From contig NZ_JAHUTS010000005.1 of the NCBI RefSeq assembly GCF_019209835.1, positions 239,414 through 303,413 of the forward strand: a stretch of 64,000 nt of DNA. The letters are read 5' to 3'. Shown here piece by piece: positions 1 through 10,056 of this stretch. The position numbers were made by a program, and so were the translations under genes. Every line of letters starts with the position of its first letter. Positions within the stretch are counted from its first letter, which is position 1. This DNA is from Enterovibrio paralichthyis. GTDB lineage: Bacteria; Pseudomonadota; Gammaproteobacteria; Enterobacterales; Vibrionaceae. Under the pieces are notes generated by a model that saw only the letters and a program-made list of their open reading frames with translations, was not told the DNA's origin and made no database searches.

Positions 1-1851
1 AGACGGTATTTTTCCCTTAAGATCGTAGCCGCGTGCGCCCATCAAACTGACACTGGATGCATCCAGGTACATGAGATCATTTTCAAACAGCAGATCCAGC
101 TGAAGATCAGTCAGCGTCGGCCATTGGGTGTCAAAACTGAACTGGCCATTTTTCAGGGGCACATACGCCTGGAATACCCCTTCGTGATTGAGGTACGGGA
201 AGGTATCGAAGTCGCCATACCACAGCAGCTTGGCATTCTCCGCGTGACCACCACGGATAGCAGCCGAAAGGTAATCTGTCAGCTCTTCACCCAGCGCCAG
301 TGTTGGCAGGTAGCGCCAGGTTTCACCCGCCTTGTACGCATTGGCTTCAGCATAAAAAGATAGCCAGCCATTGTTCTTACCGTCAAAGGGCCAATCGAGA
401 CGGAACTCCCCCACCACATCCAAATCCGGCGAGCTGACGGCCACTTTGTCTGACCAGATGACAAAACCGTCTTCATCCACAACCCAGTAGGCTGTGACAT
501 CGCCCTGTTTGACCGGCAATGGTGCCTGGAAGAACTCGCCGTAAGGCAGGCTGTCGTCGGTCATTGAAAGGACAGCTTTCCCGCTTGCACCAACGCCCAG
601 CGCTTTGACCTGCAGCTTGTGCACTTCCGGCAAATAGCTCCAATGCTGGAACCCGACATTTTCGAGTGCCAGCGAATACGCCACCTCACCATTCACAGGC
701 TTAGCGACGCGAATATCATGAGCAAGACCAACCGGATTCAGAGCGCGGATTGCGCCGTCTACCCCCTCGGGCAAGGTGACCAACTCACGCAATGGCAATA
801 ACAGAGATAGGTCAACTTGCGACAGGTTCAGCGTCAAGCCCTGCTGATTCAATTCGGCACGAAGAGAAGGCGATGGCCACAGGCGTTGACCGGTTTTGAT
901 TACGATGTCTTCTGTTGCCAGTTGCCATCCAGACTGCGCTGAGTGGGCAAGCTTGATCACGCCCTGCTCAATTTTCAGTGACTGGGTGTTACTTGATGAT
1001 GCCTGCAGGACAGGCTTAGCCGGGAACCAAGCCAGCGCACTGTCCTTGAGACTGACCAGCACGGAATTGGGCTGCCCCTTTTCCACTGTCAGCCAGACTT
1101 CACCGCCAATGCTGGCTTTTGCCAGGGTGATATTGGGGTCGACAAATTTCGATACCCAGTCTTTGACAGAGACATCATCCGCGCTGAGGTAAAACTCCCC
1201 GTCGAGCGACTCAATGCCATCAGATTCTGTAAATACACCCTGGATGCCGATTTTGTTCAGCGATGTGCCCTGAACACTCACCACGCCCTGAACATGATGG
1301 GTGCCGGACTGGTTATCCCAGCGTAGCGAACTGATATCGACAGTTTTTCTCTCACCAGCCAGAGACATCACGGTGACGCTGGCATCCTGAATAGCAAAAC
1401 GCCCCAGACCAACCAGAAACAGGTTTTCCAATTGGTCGCCAAGGCTGGTTTCCTGCGCATTGTCGCGTTCAGGCAGTTGGGTTAAATCAACATTCAGGCC
1501 ACCGATGGTGACATAGGAAAAAGTTGGCTCGAGCTGGCGGACACTGGCCAGCAAGTCGAGCTGCATTTCAATGCTTTCTGCGGTAAGAACTTTGAGGTTG
1601 GAAGCCTGCGTTGAGAGAGTCAGATCGTGTAAAGACACAGAGGGCACCAGATAACGCCAGTGCCCTGTAAAGGATTCGAATTCGACATGGAAGCCGGTGG
1701 CATCGCTGGCCCAACGCTCGAGTGGCGTTTTCACCGTGTCGAGATTAGGCAGAACCACACGCATCGCCGCGGTAATAACAGCGGCGCTGATCACCAAGAT
1801 CAGCACCAGCCATTTTACAAATACCGCAAGGCGCCGTACAAATTTGGTCAT
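1..1851 (-). CDS. yhdP: YhdP family AsmA-like envelope protein (partial, C-terminus beyond the left edge)
   Basis: This reading frame is open from an ATG at 1849-1851 to the left edge, giving the first 617 codons of a longer protein. The N-terminus has a basic stretch and one membrane anchor (about residues 11-33), followed by a long beta-rich region typical of AsmA/YhdP proteins, which exceed 1,200 residues. YhdP is known as an inner-membrane-anchored bridge helping phospholipid transport to the outer membrane. The gene follows rng with a 16-base gap and is probably co-transcribed with it; mre-maf-rng-yhdP is a conserved gammaproteobacterial order. The family call rests on position, the N-terminal anchor and overall character. 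The start has no strong ribosome-binding site. Confidence 0.82.
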   Translation of the reverse strand, partial: MTKFVRRLAVFVKWLVLILVISAAVITAAMRVVLPNLDTVKTPLERWASDATGFHVEFESFTGHWRYLVPSVSLHDLTLSTQASNLKVLTAESIEMQLDLLASVRQLEPTFSYVTIGGLNVDLTQLPERDNAQETSLGDQLENLFLVGLGRFAIQDASVTVMSLAGERKTVDISSLRWDNQSGTHHVQGVVSVQGTSLNKIGIQGVFTESDGIESLDGEFYLSADDVSVKDWVSKFVDPNITLAKASIGGEVWLTVEKGQPNSVLVSLKDSALAWFPAKPVLQASSSNTQSLKIEQGVIKLAHSAQSGWQLATEDIVIKTGQRLWPSPSLRAELNQQGLTLNLSQVDLSLLLPLRELVTLPEGVDGAIRALNPVGLAHDIRVAKPVNGEVAYSLALENVGFQHWSYLPEVHKLQVKALGVGASGKAVLSMTDDSLPYGEFFQAPLPVKQGDVTAYWVVDEDGFVIWSDKVAVSSPDLDVVGEFRLDWPFDGKNNGWLSFYAEANAYKAGETWRYLPTLALGEELTDYLSAAIRGGHAENAKLLWYGDFDTFPYLNHEGVFQAYVPLKNGQFSFDTQWPTLTDLQLDLLFENDLMYLDASSVSLMGARGYDLKGKIPS

Positions 1852-1867
1852 GAAAAGAACAGTCTCA

Positions 1868-3337
1868 CTACATCATTACGACATCGAACTGCTCTTGGGT
1901 GTACAGCGGCTCTACATGCACTTTCACTTGCTTGCCGATAAACACTTCCAGTTCGGCAACGGCGTGGGACTCTTCCCCTTCCAGTGCTTCACCGACAGAC
2001 GGTGAGGCATACACCACGAATTTATCCGCATCGTAAGCACGGTTAACACGGGTAATCTCGCGCAAGATTTCATAGCAAACCGTCTCGATGGTTTTCACCG
2101 AACCACGCCCTTCACAGGTCGGACACTGACCGCACAGCACGTGCTCAATGCTTTCGCGGGTACGTTTGCGGGTCATTTCCACCAGACCAAGCTGGGTGAA
2201 GCCATTGATGTTGGTCTTCACACGGTCTTTCGCCAGAGCCTGTTCCAGTGACTGCAACACACGCTGGCGGTGTTCGTCAGAACTCATATCGATAAAGTCG
2301 ATAATGATAATGCCGCCCAGGTTGCGCAGGCGCAGCTGACGCGCGATAGCTCGGGTCGCCTCGATATTGGTGTTGAAGATGGTCTCTTCAAGGTTACGAC
2401 GGCCAACAAACGCACCGGTATTGATGTCGATAGTCGTCATCGCTTCCGTCTGGTCGATGATGAGATAGCCGCCGGATTTGAGCTCGACCTTACGATCCAG
2501 TGAACGCTGGATTTCGTTTTCGGTGTCGTACATATCGAAAATAGGCTGCTCACCGGTGTACAGTTCCAGCTTCTCAGTCAACTCAGGTACGAACTCTTCG
2601 GTAAATTCGCGCAGGGCATCCATCGCGGCGCGAGAATCGACACGGATGGTATCCAGTTCAGTTCCGACAAAATCACGTAGGATGCGTTGCGCCAGCCCCA
2701 GCTCACCGTAAAGCATGGACTTGGACGAGCGCTTACCACGACGCTCCAGTACCTTATTCCAAAGGCGTTTTAGGAACGCAGCATCCTGTGCCATTTCAGC
2801 GTCTGATGCACCTTCGGCCGCGGTACGGATAATAAAGCCGCCCAGGTCATCACAGTAATCCGACACCACACGCTTAAGGCGCTCGCGCTCTTCTTCACTC
2901 TCAATACGCTGGGAAACCCCTACGTGGGCAGCGCCTGGCATAAAGACCAGATAACGCGACGGCAGTGTAATGTCCGTGGTCAGTCGCGCACCTTTGGTGC
3001 CCAGCGGGTCTTTCACCACCTGAACCACGATATCCTGCCCTTGGCGAACCAGCTCAGAAATATCGCGCACCTGGAACTGCTGCTTCTCGTTTTCCGACAC
3101 ACATTCGGTATGCGGCACAATGTCGGATGCGTGCAGGAATGCCGCCTTATCCAGACCGATGTCCACAAATGCCGCCTGCATGCCCGGCAGCACACGGCTC
3201 ACTTTGCCCTTGTAAATATTGCCAACGATGCCTCGTTTGGCTTCACGCTCGATGTGAATTTCCTGCAGGTTGCCACCTTCAATCATGGCGACACGGGTTT
3301 CCGTCGGCGTGACGTTAATCAATAACTCTGCGTTCAT
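1868..3337 (-). CDS. rng: Ribonuclease G
   Basis: The 489-residue product has the same length as Escherichia coli RNase G. RNase G is an endoribonuclease of the RNase E/G family that matures the 5' end of 16S rRNA and turns over mRNAs. An S1-like RNA-binding domain spans roughly residues 39-125. The DNase I-like catalytic region carries the metal-binding aspartates D304 (in TTIDINTGAF) and D347 (in GGIIIIDFID). The CPxC zinc-link motif (C405, C408) is present. There is no long C-terminal scaffold, which distinguishes it from RNase E. The start overlaps the maf stop by 4 bases (ATGA), indicating translational coupling. Confidence 0.97.
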   Translation of the reverse strand: MNAELLINVTPTETRVAMIEGGNLQEIHIEREAKRGIVGNIYKGKVSRVLPGMQAAFVDIGLDKAAFLHASDIVPHTECVSENEKQQFQVRDISELVRQGQDIVVQVVKDPLGTKGARLTTDITLPSRYLVFMPGAAHVGVSQRIESEEERERLKRVVSDYCDDLGGFIIRTAAEGASDAEMAQDAAFLKRLWNKVLERRGKRSSKSMLYGELGLAQRILRDFVGTELDTIRVDSRAAMDALREFTEEFVPELTEKLELYTGEQPIFDMYDTENEIQRSLDRKVELKSGGYLIIDQTEAMTTIDINTGAFVGRRNLEETIFNTNIEATRAIARQLRLRNLGGIIIIDFIDMSSDEHRQRVLQSLEQALAKDRVKTNINGFTQLGLVEMTRKRTRESIEHVLCGQCPTCEGRGSVKTIETVCYEILREITRVNRAYDADKFVVYASPSVGEALEGEESHAVAELEVFIGKQVKVHVEPLYTQEQFDVVMM

Positions 3338-3921
3338 TGCTGATCACCACGTAATTTTTTGAATTCTTTTAACAGCGCGTCAGTTTCATAGAGAGGCAAA
3401 CCCACCACCGCATGGTAGCTGCCATCAATGCGGGTCACGAAGCGCCCGCCCAGTCCCTGAATCGCGTAGCTGCCCGCTTTGTCGCACGGCTCGCCACTGT
3501 GCCAGTAGGCGTCAATCTCTGCGATATCCAGCGGTTTAAACCACACATGAGTTGTGACCAGTGTAGTCAATGAATGGTTCCGGTCAGCCAGCGTGACGGC
3601 AGTCATCACCTGATGCTGTCGGCCTGACAGCATGCCAAGCATATCGCGTGAAGCATTAAGATCCACTGGCTTTTCAAGCACATGACCATCACAAACCACA
3701 ATGGTATCGGAACCCAGGACAGGTAAGTCAAAGGCTGCCACAGCGACGCCCGCCCTGGCTTTATCTAACGACAAACGGCGGACATAGTCCGCCGCTTCTT
3801 CGTGGTGTTGACGCTGCTCTTCAACGTCAACACGCAATATTTCAAATGGAACCGATAACTGTTCCAGCAGCGCCTTCCTGCGAGGAGAGGCAGACGCGAG
3901 ATAAAGTTGAAGATCTGCCAT
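3334..3921 (-). CDS. maf: Maf-like nucleoside triphosphate pyrophosphatase (YhdE type)
   Basis: The 195-residue protein begins with the Maf signature SASPRRKALLEQL and has the second family motif around GSDTIVVCDGHVLEKP. Maf/YhdE proteins hydrolyse dTTP, UTP and modified pyrimidine nucleotides to monophosphates and pyrophosphate, a house-cleaning role; overexpression affects septation in some bacteria. It lies between mreD and rng, the usual position of yhdE. A good ribosome-binding site (GGAGAAACC) precedes the ATG. It overlaps rng by 4 bases. Confidence 0.95.
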   Translation of the reverse strand: MADLQLYLASASPRRKALLEQLSVPFEILRVDVEEQRQHHEEAADYVRRLSLDKARAGVAVAAFDLPVLGSDTIVVCDGHVLEKPVDLNASRDMLGMLSGRQHQVMTAVTLADRNHSLTTLVTTHVWFKPLDIAEIDAYWHSGEPCDKAGSYAIQGLGGRFVTRIDGSYHAVVGLPLYETDALLKEFKKLRGDQQ

Positions 3922-3933
3922 GGTTTCTCCAGA

Positions 3934-4422
3934 TCACTTGATCGAAAACTGACGGCGAACCCGTCGAAGCAGTAAAAACAGCCACGGCCACAACAGGAAG
4001 TTCAGCAAGCCCGCCCAAAGCTGGATGGGATCGAACTGCACATTCGAGACCAGATATTCTGCCCAGAACTCCAGTACCTTACCCGCAAGGGTAAGCAACG
4101 AGAGAATTGCAGCCTGTTGCCACAAGGACATGTTGCGCAGCACCTGAAAGTTCAGTGCGACCAGATATACCAGCACAGACATCATCAGCCCGCGCACGCC
4201 CAGTGTTGAGCCCAGCATCAAATCCCAGAGCAGGCCTACCACCAGCGCCGTACCCACGTTCACGCGGTGCGGCAGCGCCAGTACCCAGTAGAAAGTCACC
4301 AAAAGCACCCAGGATGGGCGAAAAGGCGCAAGCTCACCCGGCCAGGGCGCAGCCTGAAGGATAAGGGCAATAATAAACGACAGCCAGATAAGTGCGCGGC
4401 CACGCATGCTTGAATTAGCCAT
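3934..4422 (-). CDS. mreD: Rod shape-determining membrane protein MreD
   Basis: This 162-residue hydrophobic protein has about five predicted membrane segments and an Arg-rich C-terminal tail (LLLRRVRRQF). MreD is part of the elongasome that links cytoplasmic MreB to peptidoglycan synthesis through MreC and RodA/PBP2. It overlaps the end of mreC by 8 bases and is preceded by a GAGG ribosome-binding site. Length and position match the family. Confidence 0.95.
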   Translation of the reverse strand: MANSSMRGRALIWLSFIIALILQAAPWPGELAPFRPSWVLLVTFYWVLALPHRVNVGTALVVGLLWDLMLGSTLGVRGLMMSVLVYLVALNFQVLRNMSLWQQAAILSLLTLAGKVLEFWAEYLVSNVQFDPIQLWAGLLNFLLWPWLFLLLRRVRRQFSIK

Positions 4423-5374
4423 TAGTGACCTCTTTTTTCGTTTCTGCCGCAGGCGTTTCAGCAGCAGGCTGCTTTACATCGACTTCCGGTGCTCCGGCTT
4501 CAGACTCTTCGCCGGTTGCATCCAGCGCCTCTTCAGCTGCCTGTTTCTTTTCTATGTCGGTAGGCCACACCAGCAGCAGGTAGCGCAGGCGGTCAAACTG
4601 TACTTCCGGTTTGGCATCAACCTGTGCAAACGGACGTTTGTTATCAAAGGAGAAAGAGGTGACTTTGGCAACCGGATAACCTTCAGGGAACACACCGCCA
4701 AGACCCGACGTCACCAGCATATCGCCCGGTTCAATGTCCGCACTGCTTGGAATATTTTCCAGCTGGATATTGTCCATCTGACCACGTCCGGAAGCGATAA
4801 CACGGATATCGTTCCGTACCACCTGAACTGGGATCGCATGGGTTGGGTCGGTGATCAAAAGCACCCGGCTGTTGTGCGCCCCCACATAGGAGACCTGCCC
4901 CACGATACCACGCTCGTTAATCACCGGCTGGCCTTCATAGACGCCGTTCGTCCGCCCTTTGTCGATCATCACCTGGTGCTTGTAGGGATCAGAATCGACC
5001 GCCATCACTTCCACTACCATCTTGCGTTCATCACGCACAAACGGTGAGCCCAACAGTTCACGCAGTCGCTGGTTTTCCTGCTCCATCTGATCAAACAGAA
5101 GCTGGCTGCTTTTCAGCATCAGCACTTCTTCTTTCAGTGTCGTGTTCTCTATCAGCAGCTTTTGGTGCGAAGTGAACTGGCGGAACGTGTTGTCCAGCAG
5201 ATCACGGGGAACATTAGAGGCGTATTGGAGCGGCGCAACCAGGGAGTTGAGCAGATAACGGAAGTGGGTAAAAGCACCCAAACGGCTATCAGCCAGCATA
5301 AGGCTGGCTGATATTAAAAGAGCAAAGAACAGGCGTAATTGTAGAGATGGCCCACGGCCAAAAATTGGTTTCAT
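4415..5374 (-). CDS. mreC: Rod shape-determining protein MreC
   Basis: The 319-residue protein has one N-terminal membrane anchor (about residues 12-30), a short coiled-coil region (about 60-105, ending in MEQENQRLRELLG) and the periplasmic double beta-barrel domain. MreC bridges MreB and MreD in the inner membrane to the periplasmic cell-wall synthases. The C-terminal tail after about residue 280 is low complexity, rich in Ala, Glu and Pro, and probably disordered, as seen in other Vibrionaceae MreC proteins. It lies directly downstream of mreB in the same operon. Confidence 0.96.
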   Translation of the reverse strand: MKPIFGRGPSLQLRLFFALLISASLMLADSRLGAFTHFRYLLNSLVAPLQYASNVPRDLLDNTFRQFTSHQKLLIENTTLKEEVLMLKSSQLLFDQMEQENQRLRELLGSPFVRDERKMVVEVMAVDSDPYKHQVMIDKGRTNGVYEGQPVINERGIVGQVSYVGAHNSRVLLITDPTHAIPVQVVRNDIRVIASGRGQMDNIQLENIPSSADIEPGDMLVTSGLGGVFPEGYPVAKVTSFSFDNKRPFAQVDAKPEVQFDRLRYLLLVWPTDIEKKQAAEEALDATGEESEAGAPEVDVKQPAAETPAAETKKEVTNG

Positions 5375-5414
5375 TCAGTTACAACCTGTTTGAACTTTGA
5401 ATTCTCGCGAATGA

Positions 5415-6458
5415 TCAATCTTCGCTGAACAGATCGCCACCGTGCATGTCGATCATTTCCAGTGCTTTACCACCACCACGGGCAACACAGGTCAGCGGAT
5501 CTTCAGCCACAACGACCGGAATACCGGTTTCTTCAGTCAGAAGACGATCCAGATCGCGAAGCAATGCACCACCACCGGTCAGTACCATACCGCGCTCTGA
5601 AATGTCAGACGCCAGTTCTGGTGGACACTGTTCAAGCGCAACCATCACCGCTGAAACGATACCGGTCAGCGGCTCTTGCAGCGCTTCCAGGATTTCATTT
5701 GAGTTCAGGGTAAAGCTGCGTGGCACACCTTCAGCAAGGTTACGGCCGCGAACTTCAATTTCACGTACTTCATCACCTGGGTACGCAGAACCGATTTCGT
5801 GCTTGATGCGCTCAGCAGTCGCTTCACCGATCAGGCTGCCGTAGTTACGACGCACGTAGTTGATGACAGACTCATCGAAACGGTCACCGCCGATACGGAC
5901 AGAAGAAGAGTAAACCACACCGTTCAGGGAGATAACCGCTACTTCAGTGGTACCGCCACCGATATCGACCACCATAGAACCGGTTGCTTCCGACACTGGC
6001 AAGCCTGCACCGATTGCCGCCGCCATTGGCTCGTCAATCAGGTACACTTCGCGCGCACCTGCACCCAGTGCAGATTCACGGATTGCACGGCGCTCAACCT
6101 GGGTAGAACCACATGGAACAGCAACCAGCACACGTGGGCTCGGACGCATAAAGCTGTGGTCGTGAACCGATTTGATAAAGTGCTGCAGCATTTTCTCGGT
6201 GACATAGAAGTCAGCGATAACGCCGTCTTTCATTGGACGGATAGCTGCGATGTTTCCTGGCGTACGGCCCAGCATTTGTTTTGCTTCATGACCGACTGCC
6301 GCGACGCTTTTTGGGGAGCCTGCACGATCTTGACGAATAGCGACAACGGAAGGTTCATCAAGAACAATTCCCTGTCCTTTTACATAGATGAGAGTGTTAG
6401 CGGTTCCTAGATCGATAGACAGATCGTTAGAGAACATGCCACGAAGTTTCTTAAACAT
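5415..6458 (-). CDS. mreB: Actin-like cell shape protein MreB
   Basis: The 347-residue product matches the usual MreB length. The phosphate-1 motif (DLGTANTLIYVKGQGIVLDE) and the phosphate-2 region (VVDIGGGTTEVAVISL) of the actin/HSP70 ATPase fold are intact. MreB forms membrane-associated filaments that direct lateral wall synthesis. It is the first gene of mreBCD-maf-rng-yhdP. The 116-base gap upstream, after mshQ, is the likely place of the operon promoter. Confidence 0.98.
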   Translation of the reverse strand: MFKKLRGMFSNDLSIDLGTANTLIYVKGQGIVLDEPSVVAIRQDRAGSPKSVAAVGHEAKQMLGRTPGNIAAIRPMKDGVIADFYVTEKMLQHFIKSVHDHSFMRPSPRVLVAVPCGSTQVERRAIRESALGAGAREVYLIDEPMAAAIGAGLPVSEATGSMVVDIGGGTTEVAVISLNGVVYSSSVRIGGDRFDESVINYVRRNYGSLIGEATAERIKHEIGSAYPGDEVREIEVRGRNLAEGVPRSFTLNSNEILEALQEPLTGIVSAVMVALEQCPPELASDISERGMVLTGGGALLRDLDRLLTEETGIPVVVAEDPLTCVARGGGKALEMIDMHGGDLFSED

Positions 6459-6574
6459 AATCTTCGGTTAATCCTGCAAGCTTTAAAATTCTTCAAATTC
6501 CGCTAAATGTACCAACGCTGACGGGGCGCGGCAAGGTGATGATCTACAAACCTGAAAGAGATCAGTCTTTTTTT

Positions 6575-9500
6575 TCATTCCCCTGTCAATGTGATGTTTT
6601 TTTCACCTTTATAGATAACCCGATCACTTCCCCGGTAAACCCCGAAGGTACCCACTGCACTCGGATCATCAATAAACTGTCCCCCTTGCCAGTTGTGTTG
6701 CAGCCAAGGTTGGGGCAAAACACCATCTTCCGTTTTACCCAGCAACTGCCAGTAACGGAATTGTTCCCGGTTCAGCTTTGCACCTTGTTGCGGTGCAGTC
6801 ACATGGAAAGCCGAAGTACCATTTTTAACCCGCAAGGTCTGAACCGTTTTCCCGTCTTCACTTTTCAGCAAAATCTTGGCCTGTAGGTTGGCATCATCAG
6901 TGCTGCTGAAAAGTATGTCTTTCTGGCCAATCAGGGTCGAAACCACAGAAGCATTGTCACGATCATTGGTGACAAATTTTCCGCCGTCGAAGACTTCGAC
7001 TGCCACTGGCATGATTTGTTCAGTAAACGGTGGCTTGGTATCGGTAAAACCTTCCATACGCATACGGCCAAACAGGAATTCGCCTTTAGCGAATTCTGCC
7101 CCGTCACTTCTGCCGTTTGGCGCGGGCAGTTTGGTATTGCAGTTTTCGGATAAGTTCTTATCACAATATTTGAAATCGGTACCGTCTGTGTCGGGTTTAG
7201 CGACCCCAACAGCAAACTGCAGATTATTAAAAGGCCCATCTGGCTCTGCGCCTTTTTCTGCCATCATATTGCCGCTCACCTCATACTCGCTGTAGCCATC
7301 TGCATCTTCACCCCAAGTGCCGACAAGCCTTGCATTTGGATGTAACCAGCGAGAGGTAAAGTCAGCAAAGCCTGACCGGGAAAGTGGGGATGGGTACACC
7401 GCCCAATCGTCAAATAGCGCGACATTATCAGTCAGGTGATAGTTTTTTAACTTCTGATTATCGACGGACATTGCGTGCACAGTGTACTCGCCTGTAAATG
7501 GCTGGTTGAGGTAGGTAAAACCGCGTCCGAATGTGTCATCTTTAGGCTTGATTCCTGGCTCGATACTGCCTTCCACGAGGAAGTGAGAAGGGTAGAAGCG
7601 CCCAACCTCTTTCTCATTGGGATTAACCGCCATATGCAGATAGGCGCCCTGCAGGCGAGAGCGGATAGCAAACACCCCCACTTCACCAATGCGTAATTGG
7701 TTAAAACTGTAACGTGCCTTATCCGGTGTATCACCCAGAGTAATCTTTGTATTTTCCTTGTATAGGATACCATCCAAATACGCAGAAATTCCCCCTGCAG
7801 GGCGCAAGAGTTCGGCCCTCTCATCCAGGGAAACAAACGCCAAAGGTGCGTGGTTGTGCCAGAAGTTAGGTGTCATCTCCCGGCTACACAAATTCTGGCT
7901 AAAAGGTACTGTACCGCCATTTTTCAGGGCATAGCCTGTTAAATCAGAACCGCCCGTCCAAATCACTGGTTTCAAATTCAGGGCAAAGGGCTCGCCTGCT
8001 TTCTTGAAGGCAAGATCGCTTTCAACATTGTTGGCCGTGGGCTGGCCACAAATGGCAAGTGTGTAAGGTCTGGAATAGAGAAAAGCTGTCGACGTTGTCT
8101 CGTCTATATCACCACCGGGTTTTCCTTTGAAATTATGATTCTTGTTTTTATTGTTTTTAAAATTATCTTCGGTGTGCAACGTAAATGTAAGAGCTAAAGA
8201 GCCTGCGTCATTGTAACTAACAGGTATATTTGCGGCTCCCCCTTTGAAATCAATCACCATTTCGCTGGATGTGACAACATCCACGCCATTTAGCACTACC
8301 GGCTTCACTCCCACATCAGGTGATATATTTTCACGTGTAACAGTGAATTTAACTGCACCATCTAAATTTTTTATATCGCAAAACTGGCTATTACCCTGCC
8401 CGATGGACTTGAGAAATTGTATTTTTAGGTTTTCAGGCTTTCCTGCAACAAGCTTTATATGCTCACCATCATTAAAACTAAAACCTAGCGAACCAAAGTT
8501 GTAAGGTCCAGCCGATGCTTTAAGTGGCTTAATTTTATTTTCACGCTCATGAAAGACAGCAGAAATATATACATCACCTATCCCTCCCCCTAGCCATGCA
8601 TAGGCGACACCGTTTACAACATCAAGGGTTATTGAATGGTTTTGCTTACAATCTGCATCTGGATCTTCACTGGTAGCAAAGCAACCTTTTGGCGTGGTTA
8701 CATCGGCTATTAACGTTCCATTTAGAGGTTGTGCCTGGCCGGAGCTATCCTCTACGGTAAAAGTAAGGGGTACACGTTCACAGCCAACTTCTTTTGAGTT
8801 TTCTGGTGTAATCGTTAATTGATAAGAACTAAAACCACCACCGTAGTGGATTTCAGAAAGTTGGTTCATGTTTATTTGTTGGGCTGTTACTGCCCCCCAA
8901 ATTATTGCTCCGTGATGAACTGTTGTAGTCGGGCCGGATAATTTTACCTTTCCCTGGGAGTAGATATATGCTCGAGTTTCAGATCCAGCGCCCATTTCAA
9001 CCGAGAATTCACTTTCAGATGACATAGCCTCATGCACAAAGAAAACTGCGTTTTCAGTCTTCCCAGACATGTTAACTCTTGAAAGAGAAGAAGCCTTTAA
9101 CTTATTTACGTGAATTTCCACTTTCCCATCGAAATGTAATTCAGCATTTTCACCAACAACAAACTCGCCAAAATAGTATGTTCCTTCAGAAAAATATGCT
9201 TTTCTATTTTGAAGTAATCTAATCGACTTGTAGTTTGGTGAGGATGCATCGAAGTAGAACTCATATTGTCCCCAGTCATTCACTCCTGGAATTACATCAT
9301 TGCTTAGATCATCATATCCAGCACCTAATACTAGCTTTTTCAAATTTAGGTTGTCTGGCCTATCATTTCCCTTTTTACATTCAACGAATTGGCTACCATT
9401 ATTGCAGTGAGGTCCATTCGACAAAGCCTTGATGTCATCAAATCCAAGTTCAACATAACCTTCACTTGATTCTTCTACAATTTTTGAGCGATCGTTCAGT

Positions 9501-9619
9501 GTAATTACCGAGCCACCTCCTTTCGGTGCTTGTGCCGGCCCTGGAAAATAAGCTGTATTTGAAGCCAAAGCATTCGCACAAAACATAAAAGCAATTGCTA
9601 ACAAACTGCGGTAGATCAT
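6575..9619 (-). CDS. mshQ: MSHA biogenesis protein MshQ (DUF6701-type)
   Basis: This is the last gene of the msh operon and encodes 1,014 residues. A signal peptide is visible at the N-terminus (MIYRSLLAIAFMFCANALA), so the protein is exported. The middle region resembles polymer-like beta-repeats, and the C-terminal half matches the large conserved DUF6701 region known from MshQ-like proteins (about residues 500-1014). Its function is not well defined; it is thought to be associated with the pilus surface. It starts with a 4-base overlap (ATGA) on mshP. The N-terminal half (about 8080-9530) looks noticeably more AT-rich and less codon-biased than its neighbours, suggesting a variable or recently exchanged segment. 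Confidence 0.85.
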   Translation of the reverse strand: MIYRSLLAIAFMFCANALASNTAYFPGPAQAPKGGGSVITLNDRSKIVEESSEGYVELGFDDIKALSNGPHCNNGSQFVECKKGNDRPDNLNLKKLVLGAGYDDLSNDVIPGVNDWGQYEFYFDASSPNYKSIRLLQNRKAYFSEGTYYFGEFVVGENAELHFDGKVEIHVNKLKASSLSRVNMSGKTENAVFFVHEAMSSESEFSVEMGAGSETRAYIYSQGKVKLSGPTTTVHHGAIIWGAVTAQQINMNQLSEIHYGGGFSSYQLTITPENSKEVGCERVPLTFTVEDSSGQAQPLNGTLIADVTTPKGCFATSEDPDADCKQNHSITLDVVNGVAYAWLGGGIGDVYISAVFHERENKIKPLKASAGPYNFGSLGFSFNDGEHIKLVAGKPENLKIQFLKSIGQGNSQFCDIKNLDGAVKFTVTRENISPDVGVKPVVLNGVDVVTSSEMVIDFKGGAANIPVSYNDAGSLALTFTLHTEDNFKNNKNKNHNFKGKPGGDIDETTSTAFLYSRPYTLAICGQPTANNVESDLAFKKAGEPFALNLKPVIWTGGSDLTGYALKNGGTVPFSQNLCSREMTPNFWHNHAPLAFVSLDERAELLRPAGGISAYLDGILYKENTKITLGDTPDKARYSFNQLRIGEVGVFAIRSRLQGAYLHMAVNPNEKEVGRFYPSHFLVEGSIEPGIKPKDDTFGRGFTYLNQPFTGEYTVHAMSVDNQKLKNYHLTDNVALFDDWAVYPSPLSRSGFADFTSRWLHPNARLVGTWGEDADGYSEYEVSGNMMAEKGAEPDGPFNNLQFAVGVAKPDTDGTDFKYCDKNLSENCNTKLPAPNGRSDGAEFAKGEFLFGRMRMEGFTDTKPPFTEQIMPVAVEVFDGGKFVTNDRDNASVVSTLIGQKDILFSSTDDANLQAKILLKSEDGKTVQTLRVKNGTSAFHVTAPQQGAKLNREQFRYWQLLGKTEDGVLPQPWLQHNWQGGQFIDDPSAVGTFGVYRGSDRVIYKGEKNITLTGE

Positions 9620-10056
9620 TGCTCCAGCCCCCTAGCCCAACTTTCCTGCACACGAACCACCTTGTGTGCGCCTGAACCACACATACCTTTACTCTCCACG
9701 CGGTACTGCGCCAGCTCACCTGTACCTTCAACCTGGCAAGTAACAGACACCGAGCAACCACTCAGCCCTTTATCATTGAAAGGAACAATTACTGGCGTCG
9801 CACTGCAATCGGCGCTTGGTATTGGTGATTCTGCTGTCACCAGAGGAAATAGCCTCGCCATTGCCATTTCTGTGCCGCTGTTGGCGGCCAGCCAGGCGCG
9901 GGTACCGAGCACTTCACGGGTGGTGGTATCGCTTTGCGACCAGCTGATTTGCATCAAGGCTGCGCCTAACGCTGCCAAGGCAGTAATGGCAAACACCGCA
10001 ATAATCAGCATGCTGCCACGCTGGCGGTGCAAGGAAGAATAGGATTTAGGGTGCAT
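9616..10056 (-). CDS. mshP: MSHA minor pilin-like protein MshP
   Basis: I place the start at the ATG at 10054-10056, overlapping the end of mshO by 11 bases, because the protein then begins just before the hydrophobic prepilin-like helix (RQRGSMLIIAVFAITALAAL). The frame is open further upstream, but only inside mshO. The product is about 146 residues, resembles PilX/MshP proteins and has a non-classical processing site (Gly followed by Ser-Met rather than Phe-Thr). Four cysteines in the C-terminal domain probably form disulfides. It is a presumed accessory pseudopilin of the MSHA pilus. Confidence 0.85.
   Translation of the reverse strand: MHPKSYSSLHRQRGSMLIIAVFAITALAALGAALMQISWSQSDTTTREVLGTRAWLAANSGTEMAMARLFPLVTAESPIPSADCSATPVIVPFNDKGLSGCSVSVTCQVEGTGELAQYRVESKGMCGSGAHKVVRVQESWARGLEQ

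Noticed and set aside
4406..5047. A 213-codon open frame opposite mreC/mreD
   Set aside because: It is antisense to well-supported genes, and the protein composition looks random.
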